Assembly: GCA_949358305.1 (NCBI GenBank)
Contig: OX442315.1
Location: 31,462,427-31,522,426 of the forward strand
Direction: 5' to 3'
Source of the DNA: Strigamia acuminata
Lineage: Eukaryota > Arthropoda > Chilopoda > Geophilomorpha > Linotaeniidae
DNA: 60,000 bases
A program made the position numbers and the translations under genes. Each line of letters opens with the position of its first letter. The stretch's first letter is position 1. Below the pieces are notes generated by a model. The model had not been told where the DNA came from and did not search any database. It saw only the letters and a list, made by a program, of their open reading frames with translations. Of this stretch, positions 23,291-34,715 are shown piece after piece.

Positions 23291-25110
23291 ATGTCAAAAT
23301 CAAAGGGGCATCATTGCTCTGCCATTGGATGCATGAGCAATAGAGGAGCATGTCCAGGATTATCTTTTTTTCAATTTCCAAATGAAAAGGATACTTTAAG
23401 GTAATTAAATAATTAATTTTAAGAATGAAATAAATTTTAATAGTAATTAAAATTTAAAATTAAAAAACTAAATACATTTTTTTTATGAAATTGTAAAATT
23501 AAATTTTATTTTTTTGTTTTTATATGCAACAATTATACAGATCTAAGCAGTGGATTATAAATTTAAGACAAAAAGACCTTGAAAATGTTGATTCATCACA
23601 TTTGTACAAGAATAATTATGTTTGTACAAATCATTTTGATCCATCTCAATTTATGAACATCAATCAGCGAAATAAATTGATTTGGAATGCCATTCCTACA
23701 ATATTTGATGTTCCAAATCTACCAAAACCACTGAATTTAAATTCTGAGAGAACACAGAGAGCCAAGAGAAGAAGCCAATTAGAACTGTGGAAGCCTGACA
23801 AAAGAAAATGTGTCGGTAATCTACAAAAAAAATTTTAAAAAATTATAATTAATTAATAATAGTTATAATAAAATGCAGACATAGTTACCAGTTTAGAAGA
23901 TGTGTAGAGAATCCAGTTACCAATCAAGATTCCTCGTCGTTGTGGGATTATAAGCTAATAATTGAAAGCTTATCTCAAAAATTGGAGGCAGCTAACAATA
24001 CAATCAAATTACATCTTCACATTGGATAAGTTGTTTGATGTCCTTAACAGCAGCAGGTTGAAGGATCCAAAAGAAATGCGACGGCATCTGACAGATGGAA
24101 CTGGTAATAAAAAAAATAATAAAAATAAATTCATGATGATATTATAATACAGCTAATGATACTTTTAACTCTAAGACAAATTGAATTCTTAAAGTTTTCT
24201 GTGCAGTGGATTGATTCGATAAAGGTGATTGGCAGCAGACGTAAATACAATTGTTTCAGGGGTCTGAAGCAAACAATCATTGGTATACTGATGCTGTGGG
24301 ATGACTTGAAAATTAATTACGACTTCAAATCTCTTGCTACAAGAAGATGTAGCCAAGATCCAGTTGAGAATTTCTTTTCCACCGTTAGGCAGCATGGTGG
24401 CTGTAATGATGCACCAACACCAACACAATTCAATCAGATCTTCAAAAAAATTGTCATTAATTCCTTACTCAAATCAAGTACTGCAGCAAATTGTCAATTT
24501 GACACAGATGTAATTCTTTGCTCGTTGCAATCGCTTACGGAATTATCAAAGAAGACAAATGTTAATATGGCTCCAACTGCAAGTTCGATATTGTCCTTTC
24601 CCTCTTCAGTGTTGACATTACCTGAAATTACAAGTGAGCATGAAAATGTTATGACTTAAATGTCTGGTTATGTTTTAAAAAAGTTACTGTCATGACACCA
24701 TGAATGTGATATTTGCATGCAATCCCTACGGAATAACACAAAGGTGTTATCACTTGACAGGCAGCTTTTAACATTCTTTAAAGCATATGATAATACTGAC
24801 AGCGATTTTCACCACTTACATCTGCCAAGTGAAGGTTTTGTTAAATTTCTCGAGATGTGTGACAATCTGTTTAATGAAAATTTTGCTAAAGTTATTGAAA
24901 AAGAAAATATTTCATAGACTCTGTGTACCAAATAACCAATCTGTTGTTGTATTCCCTTCTACCTGCAAAAATACAAAATTATTTGTAATGTGTCTATTTT
25001 ATAAGATCAAAATTCATAGGAAGTTAAAAGAAATTAATGGAAAAATGAGGAATGTTAAAAATAAGAAAAGGAAATATTTAAAAATTACTAGTCAGTAAAT
25101 AAATACATAG
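23291..25110 (+). pseudogene. Decayed P-element/THAP9-like transposase
   Basis: Exon 23291-23400 plus 23541-23815 encode an intact THAP (C2CH) zinc finger: CSAIGCMSNRG, FFQFPNEKD, KQWIINLRQKD, YVCTNHFDPSQF. Beyond it the frame breaks, but family blocks persist in different frames: LDKLFDVLNSSR.KDPKEMRR (about 24020-24095), then KVIGSRRKYNCFRGL..TRRCSQDPVENFFSTVRQHGG (24156-24656), SGYVLKKLL..CDIC (about 24660-24720) and LPSEGFVKFLEMCDNLFNENF (24717-24917). The order is that of P-element and THAP9 transposases, but the RNase H-like region is largely missing and stops separate the blocks. It is therefore a relic. I found no convincing terminal inverted repeats. Confidence 0.82.
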
Positions 25111-25537
25111 TTTAGCAAACACACCACTGAGTAGTTAATTTTTTTTTGCTCCATTTGGCTCCACATCGAAGCTTCAAAGAAAAATTAGAAGCCATTCCCT
25201 GCTTGTTGAGATCACCAAAGGAATGGTGTAAAAAAAAATTAAAATTACCAAATATCCAGCTAATTATGTAGTGAGTGAGAAGTAAAGGCCTAACCCTTGT
25301 TATTGCCAGAATAGATTATCAGGCGCCTTCTGCAGATCAAATTGTTTAAACAAATAAACCTAAGGAATCAGTTATTTGATTATTTAGGTAAAATGCCCAG
25401 CAGATGGCGTTGCGCTTTAGATGGCAATAATTCAGAAATCTTACGATAGTTATCACAATTTCCTCATTTTGTTCATTTTGTTCGTTTTGTTCGTTTTGCA
25501 AAATCCTTAGTAAATCCTTAATGTCATTGACATCTTA
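25111..25537. other. Spacer between the P-like relic and tetraspan gene A
   Basis: There is no gene. From about 25340 it becomes alignable to 27610-27793, the upstream region of gene B (both share CAGATG(G/C)CGTTGCGCTTTAGATGG and runs of TTTTGTTCGTTTTG), so this is the duplicated promoter/5'UTR. Confidence 0.6.
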
Positions 25538-26366
25538 ATGGCAGACGTTGAAACAGATGAAGACACTAAAGATTCAAAATCATATAACTGTATTTTAGGT
25601 TACACAATAGTACGTACTTTAACTTTGCATTGCAATTATACAATCAAGTACTACACTTTAAAACACCAATTTTTTTATTATGTAGGTAGTTGTTGTAATG
25701 AGTGCATTTGCTAGTATCCTGCTATTCTACTATTCGAATCGCTTATACGAGGAGGATCCACCGAAAATCATTATTAATGTAAGGGGTCGCAGAGTTCTTT
25801 ACAACGCGTATGATCTTCAAGAACTGAGGATTCTGTGTGTGTAACATTCAGCATTCAACAAATGTTACATTGTTTGATTCAAAACATCTATTTTTTTCTA
25901 GGGGTCAGAATTATTGCAGTCTTGTATGGTGTCATATGCATTCTTGCTGCGTGCAGTTTGTTCACTTTACCGTCAAACAAGAAATCTGTAATTTTTTACA
26001 AAAAAATACATTTTATTTCAAAAACTCAAAGTTTAGTTTCAGGATACCTCAATTTCACTTTGGCTCATTTTGCACGCTATAATCGATATTTTAGCCATAG
26101 TAGCAATTTTTCTGAGTCATGCTAGAAATTTTGAAGTCAGTATTTGCTAATTTTTCAAGGATTAGTAATCATCAAGTATCAATTTCAATTTTTTAGAACA
26201 TTTGGAAATTTCTTCCAATTCCAATTCTGGCTGTTGGAGTAATAAGACAAACTTTCAAAAATATTTTCTTTCTTTTAATTATTATCTTTTTTTTTTTTTG
26301 GTTTTGGTTTAGATGTTTATTTGGATCTTCAATGAGGGAAATTTGAGAAAGAAAAAAAATGTGTAA
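25538..26366 (+). CDS. Small four-transmembrane protein, tandem copy A (short tail)
   Basis: Six exons join in frame: 25538-25609, 25686-25836, 25902-25987, 26043-26135, 26197-26238 and 26313-26366, giving 165 residues. There is an acidic N-terminus (MADVETDEDTKD), then four hydrophobic segments: VVVMSAFASILLFYYS, VRIIAVLYGVICILAACSLF, ISLWLILHAIIDILAIVAIF and FLPIPILAVG-MFIWIF. A short extracellular-type loop after helix 1 contains EEDPPKIIINV. Exon sizes match copy B exactly for exons 2, 3 and 5, and the chosen frame is the one conserved between copies. The exon 2 donor is GTGTGT, weak but shared by both. Unlike B, the last exon ends after NEGNLRKKKNV, so the acidic tail is missing. Insect small tetraspan families (e.g. 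DUF4728-like) look similar; the family is not certain. Confidence 0.66.
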
Positions 26367-26495
26367 AAGTGAAAACAATTTACTCCACATTACTCTATTA
26401 ATAATCGTCTAAGAATAAATAAAAAATCATAAATAACGAGTGTATTGGTTCAAGAAATTCATACAATACGCATTAGGAAGTTGTAATGTTTACAG

Positions 26496-26772
26496 AATGT
26501 TCTATGGATATTTTTGATTGGATATGCAAATAATTTTACATTTCTTTTGCTTTTTCGCATTTTGTGTTTGCTCAGTGTTGTGCTCAGTTGTTTCCTAGGC
26601 TCGGAGGAGGTAACATGCTATGAATTTAGGTGAGTTTTACTTTTAGTCACCTATTTTATTTAACACTTACAAGTTAGTCTTTTTATAGCTTATGGTTTCT
26701 AGCGTATTAACACAGGCAGACATTGGACAGACTCCAGGAATAACTGAATGGACTCCTGTGTGTCTTATTTAG
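26496..26772 (+). pseudogene. Possible exon pair of another membrane gene copy
   Basis: Two exon-like segments, 26496-26609 and 26689-26772, have good acceptor and donor signals and join in frame: a hydrophobic stretch (NVLWIFLIGYANNFTFLLLF.. then a Cys/Leu-rich run) followed by a hydrophilic tail ending ..TEWTPVCLI and a stop. A polyadenylation hexamer follows near 26870. They could be alternative terminal exons of copy A (which ends exon 5 in the right phase) or leftovers of another copy. Weak evidence. Confidence 0.32.
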
Positions 26773-27793
26773 TTATGATTTTTGTAAGGTCAATATTTTT
26801 ATGTAATTTGTATACGTTTCTCTTTGTACAATTAGATTTTGTTGTATAGTCGTATTATTTGTGTAGTTTTAAAATAAAAATTATTCAAAAATGATTTATA
26901 CATTTTGAACAAAATTTGTTTTTAATCTTTATTATTTAAAAACTATTTCAAATGAAGTAGGGAATCTATAAATCCCTCATATTCTAAGTCTAAACCTGAA
27001 AAAATTTGGCAGCAGTTCACCTTTTTTATACTTAGCTTTTATACAAAAAAATTTTATCGCAAAGACAGCGTAATCTCCTGTTTAATATCCAATCAAAAAC
27101 CTCAGAAATCTCCGAAAAACGTCAACTTTGACCAATGCTGAAATCTATTGATAAAACAACAACTAAAATTGACGCTCTGCAGTGAAGTTAAAAATAAGCT
27201 TTTAATAAATTTTGATAAAACAAATTCATTTTTCATGAATGTTTGAGGTCAAATCATCACATTACATGAGTTTTTGGTATCAAAACATCACTGTACATTA
27301 GTTTTGAAGAGCAGACAAATCAAACTCCTATCGTCAAGCATGAACACAACCAACACCAAAAACACAAACTTACTTGACTCCCTCCACTCACTATACCGAC
27401 CGGCACAATTTATATCTTCATCTTGTATCACTCAACACTGGAAAACATCAACACTTCAGTTCTCCAACCTGGAGGACCGTGTTGCTCTTTTCCAGCCAGT
27501 CAATTTGATTTCACATGTCAACATTAAATAAACATTAAATAAACACTACTTAAATGTTCACAACACTACTTGGCAGGAGTGGCGCTCTATACACATTTCG
27601 AAAAAGATTTTAAACAAATAAACTAAACAGTTACTCCGTATTATTTTGATTAGTTCAGTAAAATTCCCAGTAGATGCCGTTGCGCTTTAGATGGGAATAA
27701 TTCAAAATCCTGGTTATCGCATATTCCTCATTTTGTTCGTTTTGCTCGTTTTGTCAAATACCTTAGCAAATCCTTGATGTCATAGACATCTTA
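26773..27793. other. Intergenic spacer with duplicated upstream block
   Basis: No gene is supported. 27245-27330 matches 22905-23015, and 27610-27793 matches 25340-25537. The two flanks of the P-like relic are thus adjacent here, showing the state before insertion. Confidence 0.55.
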
Positions 27794-28811
27794 ATGGGTA
27801 ACGGTGAAGATGAAGATGATGAAGAAGAAGATACACTTTACTTTGTTTTCACTTACACACTGGTACTTTAAGTTTAGTATGTGCATTGTAATTACACAAT
27901 CAAGTACTACACTTTTAAATAGCCATTTTTTTTTAAATTTTGTAGACAGTTATTCTGATGAGTGCATTTGCTTTTTTAATGCTAGTTTACTTTTCGAATC
28001 GCTTAAGCCACGAGGATCCACCGCAAATTATTATTAATAATATGGGTCAAAGAATCATTTTCACATCGCCTGAACTTCAAAATGAGAGGATTCTCTGTGT
28101 GTAAACATTCAGCATTCAACAAATGTTACATTGTATAATTTAAAACTTCTATTTTTTCTAGGGGCCAGACTTGTTGCAGCTTTATATGCTACCATGTGCG
28201 TTCTTGCTACATGCAGTTTGTTTACCCTACCAGCAAGCATAAAAACTGTAATTGTCTACACAAAAATATATATTTTATTTCTAAAATTCAAAGTTTAGTT
28301 CCAGGATAACTCATCATGCATCTTTTTACTTTGGCTCATTTGCCACGCTGTAATCGATATTTTAGCCATAATAGCAATTATTATGAGTCATGCTAGAAAT
28401 TTTACAGTCAGTATGTGCTTATTTTTCAAGAATTAGTAATCATCAAGTATCAAATTCAATTTTTTAGAACATTTGGAAAATTCTTCCAATTCCATTTCTG
28501 GCTGTTGGAGTAATGAAATAAACACTTAAATTTTTTTCTTTTAATTATTATCATAATTGTTTTTGATTTGGGTTTAGATGTTTGTTTGGATTTTGATTGA
28601 TGGAGAATATAATCGTTTTGGTTATGACGACGAAGAGCCTAATATTGGTGCTGACCCCGATCTTGACCCGGGCGTTGATCCCGATCTCGGTGACGGTTCC
28701 GATGGCGGTGAAGATACCAGTGATGAACCCGATGAAGATGACATTGATCCTTTTGGCGTACACGATGCACATGGAAAAATAGACGTTGTTAATGTAACCA
28801 GAAGTAACTAA
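27794..28811 (+). CDS. Small four-transmembrane protein, tandem copy B (acidic tail)
   Basis: Exons 27794-27862, 27946-28096, 28162-28247, 28305-28406, 28468-28509 and 28578-28811 join in frame to 227 residues. The N-terminus is MGNGEDEDDEEEDTL, followed by helices TVILMSAFAFLMLVYF, ARLVAALYATMCVLATCSLF, IFLLWLICHAVIDILAIIAI and ILPIPFLAVG-MFVWILI. The last exon adds a 65-residue, strongly acidic Asp/Gly/Pro-rich tail (DPDLDPGVDPDLGDGSDGG..) that copy A lacks. Intron positions and phases equal those of copy A. Both termini probably face the cytosol if there are four helices. Function unknown; the duplication is local and includes upstream sequence. Confidence 0.7.
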
Positions 28812-29123
28812 ACCACTCAGCAGTACTGTTACTTACAATACCAAGGTAGCATTTTAACTGGTGTCCTTTTTATTACCATTCACACGCCACATACTGTAAT
28901 ATTTTAAAAGCAAAGCTCCAAAATGTATCTTTGTACCATTGAATAGGAATACAATAAACTGGGTGTTATATTTGAACAGATTTCTGTGAATTACCTGAAA
29001 TTGGGGGACAGGAAGGAGCAGACGTCTCTGGGAAGAACGTTTAGCAAACCGGTAAAAAAAAACTGGAAACCAGCTGCCAATCAAATACCGAACTTGCAAA
29101 ATTGAATTTTTTACTCATCTTTT

Positions 29124-29861
29124 TTATTTGCTTAATAATTTTCCATCATTAGAAATGTTTACATTTTTATCAATAATTGTAGAGCTGCCAGTTATAATTT
29201 TCTTAGCTCTAGTAGAAGCGCCACCAGTTGCAATTTCCTTACTATTAGAACCACTAGCAGCCGTCATTTTTGTTGGACTAGTAGGAGCACCACCAGTTGC
29301 AATTTTCTCCTTAGAAGAAAAACCTCCAACTGCAATGTTAGACTGTTGTGATGTAGTACCAAATGAAATTATAGACATCGCGTTTGCGAGTTCTCTGTAA
29401 TAACTGTAAACTGCAAACCAAAAGTATATCTAAATAAAAAACAAAAGAGCTGAATAAAAGGCACTAGAAATACGATGTGCACAAGAAAATTACAGTTTCA
29501 CACTTACATACAATAAAGCAATAATAATATGGAAGAAAGTTAATGGGTGTATTAAAACAAATTCCTAAAAAAAAATACTGAAAAATCTGCAGTGGATTTT
29601 ATTGGTGATGAATTCAACTTACTGAAATAGAAAACTTTAAGACAGTATCCAATAAGAATATAACGAGGCAAAGTAAAGTTACCCGAAGCCAACAAAGTAG
29701 TAAATTGGGATTTTCCTATAGATTAGTTATGGAGAACAGAAAATATAATTAAATTTATATTTAAATTAAGCATACCCTTCTGATTCCTCTTATTAATATT
29801 ACTAACATCAAAAGAGTGAGAAGAGCTTGGGATAAATGCATGTAGGACAAATAGCAATTAA
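29124..29861 (-). CDS. Membrane protein gene C, 3' exons (first exon not identified)
   Basis: Four exons on - join in frame: 29861-29776, 29715-29623, 29564-29508 and 29429-29124. They encode hydrophobic segments SQALLTLLMLVILIRG, LRVTLLCLVIFLLDTVLKF and FVLIHPLTFFHIIIALLY-IYFWFAVYSYYREL, then a hydrophilic Ser/Thr/Gly-rich tail with two GGA(S/P)T repeats. The pattern of helices ending in W-F-x-x-Y-x-Y-Y-R-E-L resembles insect DUF4728-type small tetraspans. The first exon listed needs one base from an upstream exon that I could not place, so the 5' end is open. Confidence 0.5.
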
Positions 29862-29937
29862 CTAAGAGAAATAAAATGCAAATTAAAAAATAATGCAAAT
29901 AATAATTTAAAACACAAATTCTTTAACTAATGATGTT

Positions 29938-30183
29938 CAAATTCCATCCTGTCGACAAAACTTGTTGTAAAGCATCGACAAAAGTTTGTAGTTCACGATA
30001 ACCATTGTATAAGTAAAATGCAAACCAAACCTAAAATAGCATTTAAAAAACAAAATATTTGAAATAAATTCGCTAATGTTTACCAATTGGAAAAATGCTA
30101 TTATCTTTGCTCCTCTCCGTAGAGAACAGCAGCAACAAAACTTTTTAAATCTTCGTGGATGCGGATGATGGCAACATCGACAT
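29938..30183 (-). pseudogene. Membrane gene fragment D (N-terminal plus C-terminal exon, middle missing)
   Basis: A frame starting MKKLTLCRCCHHPHPRR with CCCCSLRRGAKIIAFFQL (ending near 30086) splices in phase across a short intron to VWFAFYLYNGYRELQTF.. and a stop near 29938. The second part is homologous to the last helix of gene C (W-F-A-x-Y-x-Y), and the first part looks like the N-terminus typical of such proteins. The middle helices are absent, so this is probably a deleted copy, or an N-terminal exon of gene C plus an unrelated duplicate of the C-terminal exon. Confidence 0.38.
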
Positions 30184-30385
30184 AGAGTTAATTTTTTCAT
30201 ATAAGAATAATAAAAATTGATTTAAGAACTATACCACCATCTAGTGTTAAGTTTTGTACACTAACCACAAAAGCGATTCCAAACCCAACTGTTTTTAACT
30301 CAATTTGTCTTTCCAACTTTAAATTTTATTTCATTAAAACAATATTTTATTTTATTGCACTGTTTTTTTTTTATTTTTTTTAATT

Positions 30386-31941
<1,556 letters not shown>

Positions 31942-33386
31942 TAAATTAACTTAGAAGTTCAAAGATGAGAAGGAAAGAGAATCATCGTAGTCGGGTGTAG
32001 AGGTTGTGTCTGAGCTGTGATTGGATGAAAAATGAGTCATTACGGTAATCGAGAAGGTACTCGTTTGTTATATTTTTAAATTTTCTGTGATGAATTCCTG
32101 TTTGTTTGATAATGTTCTAAAAATCTGCAGATTAACAGATGACAAGTAGCAATTTTATTATTGCTGTTTAAGCATAAATTTTATTCGATTTATATATCAA
32201 AATTATTAATGGCAAAGTATACATACATCTGTTAGTGATTGAGACTTACACAATTTTTTAAAACTGTTTTTAACAGTGTAGAGTTGGATTTTTCATTTTG
32301 TCTAATTAAAAAAGGGAGGAGAGTCAATAAACTGTATATACAATACCACAAAATTGCAATAAATCCAAATACAAGTGTATCACCATGTACCACTCACTAT
32401 TGAAGAAAATACAAACTGTTTTTTTTTTCATTTTTTTTTGTACAATTATGATAACCATCACAATTTTAGGTTAAGTAAAAATAATGTTTCTTTAAACAAT
32501 TGTTAAAGCAAGAAGGTATTGGACACAAAGTGTGTATTATGATTTTATATGTATAAAATAACATTCTGGTGCTAATTACCTTAAGAAAGCCAAGAATATA
32601 TTCTTGGAAAAACCAGTCAACTATACATTTATGATGTTTGACACACTTCTACCTTTCAGCTGAAACTTATTCCAAAAAAAAGAAATTAATATTTAGCTAT
32701 TATAAAATGACTACCTCAGATCAGATTAGCCCCATCATATTCTTCTTATTTAATCTTCTTTAAATTGATAAATAATGAGCTGTTGAACAAAAATTAAAAT
32801 TTTGATTTCAGAGTTCCAAATTTCCAAATTTCCAAACTGATATCTGCGTACTTTAAAAAAGAAAAAAAAAGTAAAATAAAAATAGAAAAAAAGTAGAGAA
32901 AAAATAAAAAAAAATAAAAGGAAAAGAAAGCAATAAATGTTTTGATATTTTATTTACAGAAAATTTCCTGAGTCTAAACTGCAGTATATTTAAAAAAATG
33001 AGTGTTCATTCAACAAATTTGATCATTACTTTAAATCCATAACCTCTTTGCACTAAAATTGAAAAATAAAATAAAATAAAAATAAATAAAAAATGATAAA
33101 TAATAATAATAATAATAATGCGACATTAGATATTTGGAACTCTTAACCGAAATACAAAAAAATATTCAATTCGTTTTTTTTTTATTATGAAAATAAAAAT
33201 TAAGGAGAAAAAGAAAAAATTGAAATGTTATAACTTATACCCTTATTAATAAACTTTCAAGTCAACCAGATGTAATCGTTCACTAATGATAATTTCCATC
33301 CATAATTATTCATTTCTTTCCCAGAATACCAAACAAAAATCATTTTTAGACTACGGTACTTTCAATTCAACATTCCCAAATACATA
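31942..33386. other. Gene-free AT-rich spacer upstream of TRMU
   Basis: No ORF, RNA gene or repeat is supported over 1.4 kb, apart from homopolymers and A-rich tracts around 32850-33200 and an (AAT)n run near 33098-33117. It contains the TRMU promoter, not precisely located. Confidence 0.5.
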
Positions 33387-33576
33387 AATTCAATTCGCAG
33401 TGGCTATTTCTACTGATATTTCAGTGGAAACAGTGCACAGGCTATTTCTACTGATATTTCTCCTGTGTACAATACGTATAAATTAATGATACGTATCGTA
33501 CACGTTTGAAAAGTGTATACCGGTATATAAACAATGTATTTATTGAATCAAATCACTTGTCCACTGCATTCCAACC

Positions 33577-34422
33577 ATGCGTCTGCAAGATTCTTTCAAA
33601 ACTTGGGAGGAATGTTTCAAAGCCCATATTAATTATTGTGACAGCACTTTCGCACCGTTATTTGTAATTTTGCGGAGTCAGTCGAGTGAATTGTTCAACA
33701 AACGCTCTAAGAAGGCTCAAATTTCGAATCTTGATAACAAATACTATTATGTCAAGTATTGTTGCGTTCATTTTGGCGAGTACACTAGCAAATCAACAGG
33801 AGTTCGAGATTCGTCCACGATGAAATCAAACTGCACCGCACACATCCAATATTCATTTCGAATTAAATTAAATGAGTATTTAGTCTCCAGCTTTTGTGAC
33901 GAACATAACCATTCTTGCCTTCCTGATGATTACAACAAATATCCGTTTAAACGAGCAATTAGGCAAGCCACTGCTGAGAAGAAGGATTACTTTAAATTGC
34001 TTTTATCATTAGACAGCAATCCAAAACTTTTACTCGCTTTCATCCAGAACGAAACCAAAAATTACGAAATTACGAAATCATTGAACAATTTGAAACAAAC
34101 AAACACGACCAATTCATCAAATTCTGCTCAATTACTACTCGATGCCACAAAAACGCCAATCGAACCGTCCTCGACTTTCGATTTTCCTCCAGTTGCCACA
34201 AAAACGCCAACCGATCCGTTCTCGAATCTCGATTTGCATCCAGTTGCCAAAGAAACGCCAATTGAACCGTCCTCGAATCTCGATTTGCATCCAGTTGCCA
34301 AAGAAACGCCAATTGAACCGTCCTCGAATCTCGATTTGCATTCAGTTGCCAAAGAAACGCCAATTTTGCCTGAAATATCAGTGGAAATAGCCTGTGCGCT
34401 ATTTCTACTGAAATATCAGTAG
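33577..34422 (+). CDS. FAR1/FLYWCH-like zinc-finger protein inside the MULE-like element
   Basis: One open frame of 281 codons. Residues about 45-120 look like the DNA-binding N-terminus of MULE-type transposases and ZSWIM/FAR1 proteins: KYYYVKYCCVHFGEYTSKS, a Cys (SNCTAHIQY) and a closing EHNHSC. Residues about 190-262 are four and a half 17-residue repeats (51 nt) of the type A-K-E-T-P-I-E-P-S-S-N-L-D-L-H-P-V. The final 15 residues are translated from the first unit of the adjacent palindromic array. No transposase core is present. The frame is intact, which suggests recent activity or use. Expression is unknown. Confidence 0.62.
   Translation: MRLQDSFKTWEECFKAHINYCDSTFAPLFVILRSQSSELFNKRSKKAQISNLDNKYYYVKYCCVHFGEYTSKSTGVRDSSTMKSNCTAHIQYSFRIKLNEYLVSSFCDEHNHSCLPDDYNKYPFKRAIRQATAEKKDYFKLLLSLDSNPKLLLAFIQNETKNYEITKSLNNLKQTNTTNSSNSAQLLLDATKTPIEPSSTFDFPPVATKTPTDPFSNLDLHPVAKETPIEPSSNLDLHPVAKETPIEPSSNLDLHSVAKETPILPEISVEIACALFLLKYQ
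34144..34367 (+). repeat. 51-nt in-frame tandem repeat
   Basis: Four and a half copies of a 51-nt unit lie within the zinc-finger ORF; the last three are nearly identical at DNA level, so the expansion is recent. Confidence 0.9.
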
Positions 34423-34700
34423 AAATATATCAGTGGAAATAGCCTGTGCGCTATTTCTACTGAAATATCAGTAGAAATATATCAGTGAAAATAGCCTGTG
34501 CGCTATTTCTACTGAAATATCAGTGGAAATAGCCTGTGCGCTATTTCTACTGAAATATCAGTAGAAATATATCAGTGAAAATAGCCTGTGCGCTATTTCT
34601 ACTGAAATATCAGTGGAAATAGCCTGTGTGATATTTCTACTGATATATCAGTAGAAATAGCCTGTGTGCTATTTCTACTGAAATATCAGTAGAAATAGCG
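34370..34700. repeat. Palindromic subterminal repeat array
   Basis: Seven copies of a unit in which CAGTRGAAATAGC and GCTATTTCTACTG face each other around CCTGTG(C/T)-type spacers. The CCTGTG cores start at about 34391, 34443, 34495, 34533, 34585, 34623 and 34661, i.e. spacings of 52, 52, 38, 52, 38 and 38. The difference is an extra 14-nt half unit. Two degenerate copies sit at the left end of the element (33403-33468). Each unit can form a hairpin. Confidence 0.9.
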
Positions 34701-34715
34701 TCAGCCAATTCAATT

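Larger units (their letters stand above)
33396..34706. mobile_element. Mutator-like DNA transposon (1311 bp) with 9-bp target duplication
   Basis: The 9-mer AATTCAATT occurs immediately outside both ends (33387-33395 and 34707-34715). The ends themselves are inverted repeats: the left arm GCTATTTCTACTGATATTTC (from 33403) reappears as reverse complement at the right end (to about 34699), with an imperfect outermost 7 bp. A 9-bp duplication is the hallmark of the Mutator/MULE superfamily. Inside are one ORF with a FAR1/FLYWCH-type zinc finger and a palindromic array. There is no DDE transposase domain, so the copy is probably non-autonomous. Termini were identified by eye. Confidence 0.58.

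Noticed and set aside
34370-34700. Regularly spaced palindromic repeats resembling a CRISPR array
   Set aside because: Spacing alternates 38/52, the intervening sequence is itself repeat and not unique spacer, and the genome is eukaryotic. It is the subterminal array of a transposon.
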